From positions 1,116,001 through 1,180,000 of the forward strand of contig NC_092578.1 of assembly GCF_037975245.1 (NCBI RefSeq): a DNA stretch of 64,000 nucleotides, given 5' to 3'. A program made the translations under genes and the position numbers. The notes below the pieces were generated by a model that did not search any database, was not told the DNA's origin, and worked only from the letters and a program-made list of their open reading frames with translations. Shown here in pieces: positions 25,201 through 33,867 of the stretch. Numbering within the stretch: the first letter of the stretch is position 1; every line of letters starts with the position of its first letter. The stretch comes from Apostichopus japonicus. Taxonomy: Eukaryota; Echinodermata; Holothuroidea; Aspidochirotida; Stichopodidae.

Positions 25201-28200
25201 AATGATAGTACTTCCAATTATGTTTTTGTACATCACTAATTTCTCATTTTCATACAAAGGGCTTGGGTTATGCTTCCATCTTTTATTCATATATAATCCA
25301 TGAAGACCAAGATCACTCAATTTCATGCAGTAACACCTGCTACTAAGAAGTTCTACTGTAACTACAGCACAGTGACAGTACAGTACTTAACAATTATACC
25401 AGCAGGTTTCTATTTAAGGGAGAGTATCAAATGCATTATAGCATAAAAGAAAGGCTAGCAATTGATGCTAAATCTGATGATACAAGGTCAAGTACAGTAA
25501 TGAATGTAAATTAAATTGTCACACAATTAACGGTATACTGTGGAGAGGGGAAGATGGGTGAGTGGGGGGTGGGATTGGGGGTGGGGGTGAAGTAGATAGG
25601 TATTGCATCCAAGAGCAACATTGAATGTAAGTTGTCCTTGAAACAAGTGGAATTTCCTCAGAGAAGATTTCTGTGTTGATTTTGATAGTTTCAATAGGCT
25701 ACTATATGTAAGACTAAATACCATCATATGCAATTCATTACCTTCACTATTATAGTATATAAATAAGTTTCATTTCAAGAGTTTTTCAAGAGTTTCTAGT
25801 TTTGTGTTTGACATTATTAAATTGAAAACTACAGTATAAAATAGCACCTTATGTAAATGGCAGAGCAGAATTTACTTTGTAAGACCTAAATGTTCAAGAC
25901 TAACATGTATATAAACTGTAAGTAAGGTTTATCAGGATACTTACAGTACACTGGTAATAGACTAAATACTGGTACCATGATATATAAGTCTTCAAGGAAA
26001 AGTGTTCATTTACAAAATACAAATTATCTGGACCACTGGTTAACCAATAAGAAACAGTTTGTAGTAACGGTAAGCAATTTGGTGGGTACTTACTTCCATT
26101 CCACCTACCAGAACGCTGGTTAACCATAAGAAACAGTTTGGAGTAATGGCAAGCTATTTGGTGGGTACTTCCATTCCACCTACCGAAACACTGGTTAACC
26201 AATAAGAAACAGTTTGTAGTAACGGCAAGCTATTTGGTTGGTATAATGTTCATTCCAACTCCTAAAAGGATTTTATGTTAACTAAATTATCAAACAAACT
26301 AGCAACATAATTGAACAGTATTAAGCCAATTAATATCTATATATCTTTCTCCTTAAGAATATTTTAAAATCCCCTACAAAACATTGTAATCATACCAATT
26401 TCAAAGTTAGCTTCAATTGTTAATGTGTAAATTGTAAATTGTTAATCAACTAATGTGTTAATTTTGGCTGAAATGACACAAAACTACAACTCAACACAGA
26501 GTTCAGCTTTAATGTTTTCCATATATACTGTAAAGTTCTATACTGTCTTTGTTTGACAACTTTACTAAGACTGAGATCACCCGAGTCCGTCGAATTTTGT
26601 GGACGGGAGTCGTAAGTAATGTCTCGAAAGATTAATTCTCTCTTTGATATCTCAAACCCCAAATAACAGCATCTCCCATAAAAAAGTATATCTATTTTAT
26701 CGAACCCTCTTCGAGGATGTTTATATTCAAAATACTGATACTCGTTTTCGTAGAGAGGGACTGCTACTACTGCGGGAAACAGGTACGTGAGGGACAATAT
26801 TATAAATATGCATAACTTAGATACTTGAATATATGTATGAATTTTGTATTGGAAATAAATGCACACCCTCCAATCCCTCCCCTGCTTCCCCACGACAATA
26901 TTCCCTCTCACCATCCCATATTCTATCTACGAACATTGAGAAAACCAAATATTTTCAAACTTAAAGAACAGTAGATTTCCTCACAGGATTACCTTGAAAG
27001 GGTATACAAACTATGAGCACACTTCTAATTCTGTTATTTTGAACATAAGAATTTATGACTTGTACTGTAAGGTTTAATGAATCCAAAAGTGCACAGAATT
27101 TGTAATGTCTCTTTGCACTGTACCTCATGTCAACAATATCAATTTATAAATTATAACTTTACCACGCAAACGTTCCCTTCAGATTCCTTTCAGGTGAAAT
27201 GAAGACGATTGGTTTTAAAAGCAAAGGCAAGAGAATGACGGGTCTGGTAATTTATACTTTCTCTAAATAGCAGTCTGATTGAAAGCTTTGATAAGAGTTG
27301 TTTGGATCAGAAGAATGAAATAAATCAATCAGTGAGTTTAAATGTCTAATTCAAAGGCTGATTGTTAACTCAATGACTTTACTGAGTGCCACTTTAGCGA
27401 GCTACTACTTGAAATGTTTTCATTTGTATAGATAAACTGAATTTCCTCTCAATCACCAACAGAAATGCCACATATATACCAGTTACAAAAAACTAAATAC
27501 AGTTTTATCCTCCTTCCTTCTTTCATCCTTTCAAGCAGAAAAACAACTTTTGATCATGAGGAAACTTGCTTTGTGTGATGACACACAGAACATTTGGTTT
27601 CTATATATTAAACAATACTGCAGGTTACCAGCAATCATATGTAAATATAATTATATGTATCTACAGACACTTTTTTAGACCAAAATTTCAGGCTCACTGG
27701 CACAGTCTGTGATATACTACAGAAATAAATTTTGGAAAGCCAACTGATGTCTCTATAACATTTAAAAGTTTGATTACAAATTTTCTATTGGTGATGTCCA
27801 ACCAGCAAAATCCTCAAAATATTTACTAAAAATACACAAAGTTTTATACATTTAAATGCCCCAAAAAAGTATCACTTGTAAAGGGCAATACAGTTCTGTA
27901 AGTGTTCACATTTTTTGTAGCAGCTCTGAAGGTTCTGGAGTGTGTTTGCTATAACATACTACCTTTCCTTTGTACAAAAACTGCTATACTGTACATTTGA
28001 TTTTGTATAGCAACTTGTCCCTTTTGGATAGCATTTTGTGTTAACAAAAGAACTGGATAAATTATTCCCAGAGTAGTCTTCTCTACTGTAAGGTACAGTA
28101 GTCTTGAACAAGTCAAGCAGTTACCTGTCAATACTCTTGGTGATCAGTCAATACTTGTTGATCGGTCAATATATAGTGGTCGGTCAATACTAGGTGATCG

Positions 28201-29445
28201 GTATGATGGAGGCCAAACTGTTGCTTCCACAATGGTGTTAGAGAAACACTAGTTTCCCAGGAAGGACAGTGCTGTTATCATAATAGTTTAGCCAATACAA
28301 AGCTCTGAATACTGAGTTGCATTTGCAATGGTAATGATTATAATGTGATGGTACCTTAAAACATCATACAAAACATCTCAACAAGTAAAGGGAATTTTGA
28401 AGTTCTTGCTAGAATTCACCACCCCACAAATAAAGAATTAAACCATAATCAAAGCAGGCAAAACAACAGAAAGATTTCAAAAATGGACATAGGAATTAAT
28501 GAAAATAGAAATTAGGAGAGTGTTCAATTTTTATTTTCAAATATCCAGAGTGTTTTAGATAAACATGTACTCAATGAGTTTTTCCTATTTTTCAACATCT
28601 TTCGGGCATTAATTTATCAGATTCAATACTGGCAAAGGACTACAGTAGCCTATCCCTTATATTGCATAGGGCCTAGGCCTATATCAATATGCCAAGGTAA
28701 CCTACTACAGGCTAAATCTTATTAGAAAAACCACTGAAACGTAATTTAGTTCAAAACTAAGTTAGGGTAGAATCGGAGAAATATATACATATTATATATT
28801 CACCAGCTTTATTAAAAGTATCTCTGCCTTCTGGTGTGCTTCATGCTATGTTTTCTACAGTTATAGACATTTTCTACATTTCCTCTGTTTGAATATACGA
28901 TCTACATTAGAAAGACATGTCTAACATGCTGCAGTAAGTAGTTTACTATTATTATGGCTGTGGATCAATACCACAAACGTATTACTAAATCAAAGTTAAT
29001 CCCACAATGGCAAGGCTTGAGAACCTATGGATTAACTTGATTCACCCTATTGTAGGCCCATACTAGTAATAGTAAGTATAGTATTGGTCTAGGTCCTCCG
29101 CCTATGCTGGTTATTGTTAAAAAGGTGTTAGGGTGGATCTATTCCGGCTATTGACTATTCCAGTAGCCCAAAAGACATTAAAAAATCAGACAATCAAGAT
29201 GGTATAAATATTTGGAGGGCCATATCATTGTGAACAATGGTAACGGTTCACCAACCAATCTACGGCCTAACTGCAAGGCCTAGCCACAAATTTACAGGTG
29301 GCTCGATGCTATAAAATCCGTTCAGTTAGGCTATTACTGTATCAGTAATAGTACTAATTAACTCACCTACGTTCCCATATGGACTACCAGTGACAAGGGT
29401 AAGAAGGGCTACAAGGCGGGTAAGAAAGAGAAAACCCGAAGCCAT
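9958..29445 (-). CDS. PTPRN-like: PTPRN/phogrin (IA-2)-like receptor pseudophosphatase, N-terminal part (5 exons)
   Basis: Coding exons on the minus strand join as 29445-29367, 23376-23329, 16265-16123, 11849-11120 and 10260-9958. Every junction is GT-AG and phases agree (1,1,0,1, last donor phase 1), giving 434 codons. The protein starts with a signal peptide (MASGFLFLTRLVALLTLVTG), then a cysteine-rich segment of the form GCHFSPVCKSDEIC...DNLFGSC, then a Y-D-L-P...L...L...G-Y-Q-W-K-D-E-F-S-Q stretch. This matches the RESP18-homology region at the N-terminus of PTPRN/PTPRN2 (C. elegans IDA-1), dense-core vesicle membrane proteins. The long fourth and fifth exons are acidic and helical, as in the luminal pro-region of this family. 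No membrane segment or phosphatase signature is seen in the window, so the mature ectodomain, TM helix and catalytically dead PTP domain should lie beyond the left edge. The family assignment is from pattern memory; I am fairly sure of it. Confidence 0.78.
11120..11849 (-). CDS. PTPRN-like exon 4: helical and acidic luminal region
   Basis: 730 nt, phase 0 in and 1 out; donor TCAACAA|GTGAGT. It starts DILRKVLFTYQLDYPSQEYP, then a Q/E-rich segment likely to be helical or coiled (VSDIVEEYMALLEELEESRQ onward), then a strongly acidic E/D/G tract and a serine run near the end (WIEDGASSSSSSAP). The family has a long poorly conserved pro-region here. The ORF extends upstream into the intron with a false ATG; the acceptor at 11850-11851 sets the true start. 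Confidence 0.8.
12372..12412 (-). ncRNA. Hammerhead-like ribozyme motif of a Penelope-like relic
   Basis: On the minus strand: GCCT, CTGAAGA, stem GATCCT-GCT-AGGATC, GAAA, CGTC, AGGC. Stem I (GCCT with AGGC) and stem II (6 bp) pair perfectly. CUGANGA and GAAA are the catalytic core, and the expected cleavage would follow GTC. One extra A sits before stem II, and stem III is reduced, as in Penelope-type minimal hammerheads. The flank (ACACAGGCTC...) looks like an old Penelope-like terminus. Confidence 0.5.
12620..13077. mobile_element. hAT-like MITE candidate with GGTGACC ends
   Basis: The left end reads ATTAAGGTGACC and the right end GGTCACCATAAT, an inverted pair of about 12 bp with one mismatch. 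Inside are repeated CCCCGATT words and no coding frame. It is about 460 bp long. Confidence 0.45.
15515..15632 (+). repeat. Short tandem repeat, TCTGTCACCTAAG type
   Basis: About eight copies of a 13-16-bp unit TCTGTCACC followed by TAAG, TTTAG or AAAG. It lies in the PTPRN-like intron, 0.5 kb from exon 3. Confidence 0.75.
16123..16265 (-). CDS. PTPRN-like exon 3: end of RESP18-homology domain
   Basis: 143 nt between acceptor TTTTCCAG and donor CTCAG|GTACTTC. It completes the D-N-L-F-G-S-C motif and continues with FYDLDPRGLRELKGGIKFL, then EGYQWKDEFSQ. The motif order (FG-x-C, then Y-x-L/V-x-P, then L repeats, then G-[FY]-x-W-x-D-[ED]-[FY]-[ST]-Q) is the conserved N-terminal signature of IA-2/phogrin. 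Confidence 0.8.
17310..17475 (+). repeat. G-rich low-complexity tract with quadruplex potential
   Basis: A run of about 18 G at 17311-17328, and GGGGGAGGGGGCGGGGGAAG with following G runs at 17433-17472. There are at least four G tracts of four or more within 45 bases. Intronic; reading frames here are artefacts of the runs. Confidence 0.6.
18719..19323 (+). repeat. Tandem repeat, 67-bp unit, 9 copies
   Basis: CTTTCTTCAGGGACCAACAG recurs every 67 bp (18721, 18788, 18855, 18922, 18989, 19056, 19123, 19190, 19257). Copies differ by one or two bases (GACTTGCAG in the first and last, GACTTGGAG in the fifth, ATCATTT in the sixth), so expansion is recent. It lies in intron 2-3 of the PTPRN-like gene. 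Each unit has a pyrimidine tract plus CAG on the antisense strand. Confidence 0.9.
19908..19944 (+). repeat. Dispersed GGAGACAGGTAAG repeat, best copy
   Basis: TAGGAGACAGGTAAGAGAGT then AGTGAAGTAAATTCC, the closest to the consensus. The GACAG|GTAAGA core looks like a strong splice donor antisense to the host gene. Confidence 0.5.
21340..21870 (+). repeat. TGACCTTTGACC-type dispersed repeat, diverged copy
   Basis: Contains CAAATGACCTTTGACCAC, TGACCTTTGATCTTATAGG and a terminal CACACAAACACACACC tract, the same layout as 31.1-32.2 kb but diverged. It lies inside a PTPRN-like intron. Confidence 0.45.
22636..22730 (+). repeat. hAT-like element end plus GGGGGTGCAATAA tandem
   Basis: GTTCTTAACCTGGGATCCGT resembles a common hAT non-autonomous terminus and is followed by three copies of GGTGCAATAA with G/C-rich spacers. 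The other end was not located. Confidence 0.35.
23329..23376 (-). CDS. PTPRN-like exon 2: cysteine-rich RESP18-homology segment
   Basis: This 48-nt micro-exon lies between a CTTTTCAG acceptor and a GATG|GTAAGT donor. It encodes (G)CHFSPVCKSDEICAD, whose three cysteines match the GC-(x5)-C-(x4-5)-C spacing at the mature N-terminus of PTPRN proteins. Reading frame and phases (1 in, 1 out) agree with both neighbours. It is too short for ORF searches. Confidence 0.78.
25050..25105 (+). repeat. G/A-rich low-complexity tract
   Basis: GGGGGAGGAAAGGGGGGGGA and following GGGA units; quadruplex-capable, intronic. Confidence 0.55.
26034..26240 (+). repeat. Three-copy tandem repeat, about 75-bp unit
   Basis: Three copies of CTGGTTAACCAATAAGAAAC...GGTGGGTACTTCCATTCCACCTACC. 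The middle copy has lost one base in AACCAATAAG. The core GGTTAACC is palindromic. Intronic. Confidence 0.75.
28128..28201 (+). repeat. Short tandem repeat GGTCAATACTAGGTGATC type
   Basis: Four diverged copies of a roughly 19-bp unit (GTCAATACT...TGATCGGTCAATA). Confidence 0.65.
29367..29445 (-). CDS. PTPRN-like exon 1: start codon and signal peptide
   Basis: The ATG is at 29445-29443. It encodes 26 residues plus one base: a short N-region, a hydrophobic core FLFLTRLVALLTLV and a small-residue TG/SP cleavage region. The donor reads GTAG|GTGAGT. Phase 1 matches the next exon, which decides this start. Confidence 0.8.
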
Positions 29446-30109
29446 TTCTTTCCAGCTCTTCTACTCCATTGTGAAATCGTATTTATTCCGAGGTATCCTT
29501 GAAAATGTTGCAATTTTGTTGTATGTGTCGTGTTACCGATACAGCAAGAAGTACGTCTAATATAACACTTAACAGTGCATGCTGCTACTACATACTATCA
29601 TGTAAGGTGCACAATACACTGTGCGTGGTCGCACACAAACAGGTTACACCTGCGCTTTTATTTTGATTTGCTCAATTCAATTCATTCATTCACTGTTTTT
29701 GAATGTGGGAACTTATTGGTGGCGTCCTTCATCAATGAACTTATAAGGTGGCATGGACCATATAGCGTGTATGTCAATCCACCCATGGTGTTTTCGTATC
29801 TCGGGAAAATTGGGGGGAAAAAGGGTTGGAACATATTTTTCAATATGTTAACACCAACTCAAATCAGATCTGGCGTTTTCAGAGACCGATTCAAAGTTTT
29901 AACCAGAATGCAAAATGCATTGAGGTTTTGATGGCTTCAATGCACTAGACTTCTGCTTGTTAATAAACACCAGAACTAGCTGTTACAGTAACACTATTGC
30001 ATGATAACACAGGTCAGTCTACTGTACGTGGCAATACACACCTCCATCAAAAACTAGAGGGGTCTTGTACTCAATGTTATGAATCCACACACCAAGTATT
30101 AGAGGTATC

Positions 30110-30489
30110 CACGATTTCCATCGTTACATATCATGGCACTTGAGTTCAAAGGTCACCCAAATGCAGGTCGACTATTGGATTACAATAGCGTAACTCCCAA
30201 CCTTGATGGACATTTGGTTCTCAAGTTATTGCCAAAATACTATTTTTTTGGCCCCTAATTGACCTTTGTTGACCTTGGATCATATTACCGTTATGCTTGG
30301 AAACGATTCCTTACCCCATTCACAACTAGTCCCAAAATATCAACCATGTCGGACCCTGTCAGTGGTAGTTTTAAAAGTTATTGAGAAAAAAACTAATTTT
30401 GACCCATGAATGACGTTTGTTGACCTTGGATTACATCACAGTTATTTTGGAAAATGTGCCCCTACTTCATTCACAACTTGTCCTAATAT
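30110..30489 (+). repeat. TGACCTTTGTTGACC-type dispersed repeat, copy 1
   Basis: Shares long stretches with 31740-31990: GTAACTCCCAACCTTGA, TGACCTTTGTTGA, CTTACCCCATTCACAACTA and ATATCAACCATGTCGGACCC. The copy is split by the Penelope-like palindrome. Confidence 0.7.
30478..30489. repeat. Target-site duplication, left copy (Penelope-like insertion)
   Basis: TTGTCCTAATAT, identical to 31112-31123 on the other side of the palindrome. Confidence 0.7.
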
Positions 30490-31111
30490 GTAGTACCAGA
30501 TAAACGAACAAAATAAAACGAAACAGTTGATGAAAGTCATAGTAATGTATATTCAAACGTTTTCGAAGATTTCACATCTTCCTCGTCAGGAAATAGATAA
30601 TAAAATAATCTCTTATGTATAGTGCATGCGAAAGTTGTAGTATTAATGATGACTATGTATGTTCAAAGATATAGGAGGTTCTAAAATAAGTTGAGAATAA
30701 ATGACGATCCATGTTGAAATAGTTGATTGTTTAAAACGGGTTTAAGTTTCTTGATGTACAGTGCCTCCTTAATTTTAATTTCAAAGAAATTCTTTGAAAT
30801 TGAAATTAAGGAGGCACTGTACATCAAGAAACTTAAACCCGTTTTAAACAATCAACTATTTCAACATGGATCGTCATTTATTCTCAACTTATTTTAGAAC
30901 CTCCTATATCTTTGAACATACATAGTCATCATTAATACTACAACTTTCGCATGCACTATACATAAGAGATTATTTTATTATCTATTTCCTGACGAGGAAG
31001 ATGTGAAATCTTCGAAAACGTTTGAATATACATTACTATGACTTTCATCAACTGTTTCGTTTTATTTTGTTCGTTTATCTGGTACTACAAATGTAAAACT
31101 CTTCCTAAATT
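30490..31111. mobile_element. Palindromic Penelope-like element (two head-to-head 3' ends)
   Basis: Bases 30489 to 31089 form a near-perfect palindrome: arms of about 300 bp, a one-base centre at 30789, and one mismatch (30776/30802) among the bases I checked near the centre. Reading outward, each arm encodes EIKEALYIKKLKPVLNNQLF, the conserved C-terminal end of the GIY-YIG endonuclease of Penelope-like elements. Then comes a hammerhead-like core (CCTGACGAG, stem GAAGAT/ATCTTC, GAAA). The insert is flanked by the 12-bp duplication TTGTCCTAATAT (30478-30489 and 31112-31123), so it arrived as one inverted unit. Penelope elements are known for such inverted 3' structures. It is non-autonomous. 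Confidence 0.75.
30986..31033 (+). ncRNA. Hammerhead-like motif in right palindrome arm
   Basis: CCTGACGAG, hairpin GAAGAT-GTGAA-ATCTTC, GAAA, then ACGTTT with TTC:GAA as a possible short stem I. The order matches the minimal hammerhead ribozymes of Penelope-like elements, although one G is unpaired next to stem II and stem III is minimal. An inverted copy lies at about 30,545-30,592 on the minus strand. Activity is not proven. Confidence 0.5.
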
Positions 31112-31123
31112 TTGTCCTAATAT
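31112..31123. repeat. Target-site duplication, right copy (Penelope-like insertion)
   Basis: TTGTCCTAATAT, identical to 30478-30489. The host GACC-rich repeat sequence resumes directly after it. Confidence 0.7.
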
Positions 31124-32180
31124 ACCAGCCATGTCAGACTTCGTGACTAGAAGTTGTTGCAAAAATTAACATAAGTTGGCAGTTTTTGGCACATCAGCAA
31201 CCTTGAATGACCTTGGATGACCTGATAGTTTTTATCATAAATGTTCCTCTTGATAATGTGCACTCTGTCCTAATTTTTATTTATGATACAATGTACACAC
31301 ATAATGTTATTGCTAGAAAGTTATCAAAACCAACCTTTGGCCCCTCATAATTTGAGAACTTGGTGTTCGATTGAAGCGGGAGTTGGTTTCCTCTATATAG
31401 CACAAAGAGCTCTATCATATATCAAAATATTGACAAACATTTTTTGTTTTTCCCCGTATCTCCTAAAATGAGCATATTTTTCAAGATTTGACCTTTGACC
31501 TTATGACCTCGCGGTCAGATGTAGTTTGAAACGCTGATTCCAAAAAGCAACATATGTACGACCATCCTAACTGTACTTATTAAAAAAACAAAAGAATTGA
31601 ACTCTGATAACTTCGGACACGAAGGTCGCACGGGGGTCAACCCATGGACAATTTTGATCGGAAAGTACCTTTGAGATCCGATTATGGCCACGAAAATTCA
31701 AATAACCAAAAAAACTAATAAAGATCACCGGAGGTCAACCTGAGTTCAAAGGTCACCTAGACGCGGGTCCACTACTGGATTACAATAGCGTAACTCCCAA
31801 CCTTGACGGACATTTTGTTCTCAAGTTATTGCAAAAATACTATAGTTTTTGACCCCTGATTGACCTTTGTTGATCTTGGATCACATGACCGTTATGTTTG
31901 GAAACGATCCCTTACCCCATTCACAACTACTCCCAAAATATCAACCATGTCGGACCCTGTCAATGGGAGTTATTGCTTGCTTTATTATTTCGGTTTTTGG
32001 CCTCTAACTGACCTTTGGTGACCTTCACAGGAATAAAAAACAATAGGGTTCATCTACTCAATGTGGTACTCATATACACCAAATATTAGATTGGTCCAAA
32101 CTTCCCTTCTTGAGATATCGTGTTTACAAGCGAGGGGTCACACACATACACACACGCCCCACACGCACACATACACACTC
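31124..32180 (+). repeat. TGACCTTTGTTGACC-type dispersed repeat, remainder and copy 2
   Basis: Continues after the palindrome and includes a second copy at 31740-31990 of the module seen at 30165-30365. It ends with a CA-rich tract (CACACACATACACACACG). Full-length versions of such GACC-rich repeats are frequent in marine invertebrates (general knowledge). Confidence 0.6.
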
Positions 32181-33717
32181 TCTCCGCCTATATGAATGCA
32201 TATATAGTTATGATTATCATCGAAACCCAAAAACGAGGGGGTGGTGCTCTGGGTGCTGTGAAACGAGTCGATATGGGAGGGAGGGTCTGGGAACATTCTA
32301 CCTCAGAAAAATTAAACATAAGGTTCAAAAGGGGTGTATACATCCCATCCCCTGGATCTGCGCCTTTTTTCATGACTCGCCTGTCGATGTGCATGAATGG
32401 AAGTATAAGTGGAGCCAAAAGGTCGGGGAATGGAGTTAATTTTAACCTCCTCTTCCGGGCTTTAAAGAGCCGCGTAAGAAATATGTTTATTTTTGAGTGA
32501 GTAAAGAGGATTATCTAGAAGTGGCAAAACGTTTGGTAAAAGTCTACATGCTCATGGCACTGAAAATGGATGATACCAAGGATAGCCACACGATCATTTG
32601 TCCTGTCAATGATAGCTTTTACACAATGAAAACTTCTACAAGGCATAAGGGACCATGACATTAATTTGAGTATGTAAGTCAATTGAAGTTTTACAATGAG
32701 TAAACGATACCTGAAAAGACCGTGTATGGTGCCCGCATTTATACCTTATCCGTAGCGAACGGATACTAGAATCGTACCACAGATAATACCGTTAAATATT
32801 CATTGACTTACACACAGACTTAATTCGTCACTTTCCAAAGTCGCTAGAGCCTGATAGATAACCTACACCTCAATTGATGTGTCCTATACCCACCAGTATA
32901 TTTCAGAGAAGTTGGTTATCGTGCTAACAAATTAACAGACTCCCATATCCGTTTAGATTTTAAGAAAGGAGCCGGTTTCGTATTAATCCCCAGGCCCATC
33001 TGCCAGCTCTCGCTGCGGAATCTTCCTGTCTCACCACGAATTTCAAATTCGAATTTCAAATGTATGAAAACACCTTCAGTTCTTCTGATTTTGTTTTAAC
33101 ATCAATAGTTTATTTCATCATCCGAGCATAAAACTAATGATGATAACTGCAAACATGCCAAAACGAACGTCAATTCCGTATACATGTACATTTGAAGTTT
33201 TGAGGGGTTTTTCTCGACTCACAATTGTTAACCTTTCAGACGGATGTTCCCTATATTCTAACTGTGATATGGTACCTTGCATGGATTGTATAGGCTGTTA
33301 TGTGGCGCATAGAGTCGCGTGAAACTCCTGCAGCACAAGCACAGATGAGAGTAGCGGGTCGGGTATGAGGGAGGGAGGAAGAAGGAGCGGTAACTTATTA
33401 GGAGGCAAATACAGTATTTTACATGGCCGTTGGAAACATTCAAAGTAAGTGAAACCGTGAAGCAATAATTAAATGGTGGATGGGATTTTGGTTGGAAATT
33501 GTCACTTTTCACACCCAAACATCAATTGATAAAGTAAAAAGGATTAATAAGGGTAAAATATTAGTTGAGTCGGACCGGTATAAATACTGTAAGAGTGTCA
33601 AGGACGGATCCAGTATTTTGTCAAGCATGGGTGTGGCAATAGTGTTGTTGAAGCCGACATCCAGATTTAAGAGAGACGGGATCTGGGTTCCGTGGAGTAA
33701 AATATCGTGCTCATCAG
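32181..33717. other. Intergenic stretch with short chance frames
   Basis: Overlapping short frames at 32.1-32.5 and 33.1-33.8 kb show no domain, no splice logic and low-complexity content. Nothing supported. Confidence 0.45.
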
Positions 33718-33867
33718 TGGCGTAGGAAGGTACTTTTGAGTGGGGGGCTGAAGACTGATGGCCGGCCTGGGGGAGGGGTCTAATTCCTTTGGATTTTTTT
33801 TGCATTTCCAGGTGGCCTCAGATGCAATTTGGTGCAATATAGCACACTTCAACTCCCACTTCATTTT
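33718..33867 (-). repeat. Right half of a TIR-like element split by the LINE
   Basis: Matches, in reverse, the right half of the intact copy at 37547-37925: the shared blocks include GGCCGGCCATCAGTCTT-type sequence, GCATTTCCAGGTGGCCTC and the end TACGCCACTG. It breaks off at CATTTTG, exactly where the LINE begins. Confidence 0.72.

Larger units (their letters stand above)
23377..29366. other. PTPRN-like intron 1
   Basis: About 6 kb. It contains the G/A-rich tract, the three-copy 75-bp repeat and the short GGTCAATACT repeat. No supported coding exon. Confidence 0.5.

Noticed and set aside
29575-29931. Plus-strand frame of 118 codons starting 130 bp from the PTPRN-like start codon
   Set aside because: Attractive as a divergent gene, but no domain, no splice support and ordinary AT-rich composition.
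32110-32500. Overlapping plus-strand frames (109 and 126 codons) and a minus frame
   Set aside because: All three cover the same CA-rich repeat tail region, with His/Thr runs from CACACA; chance frames.
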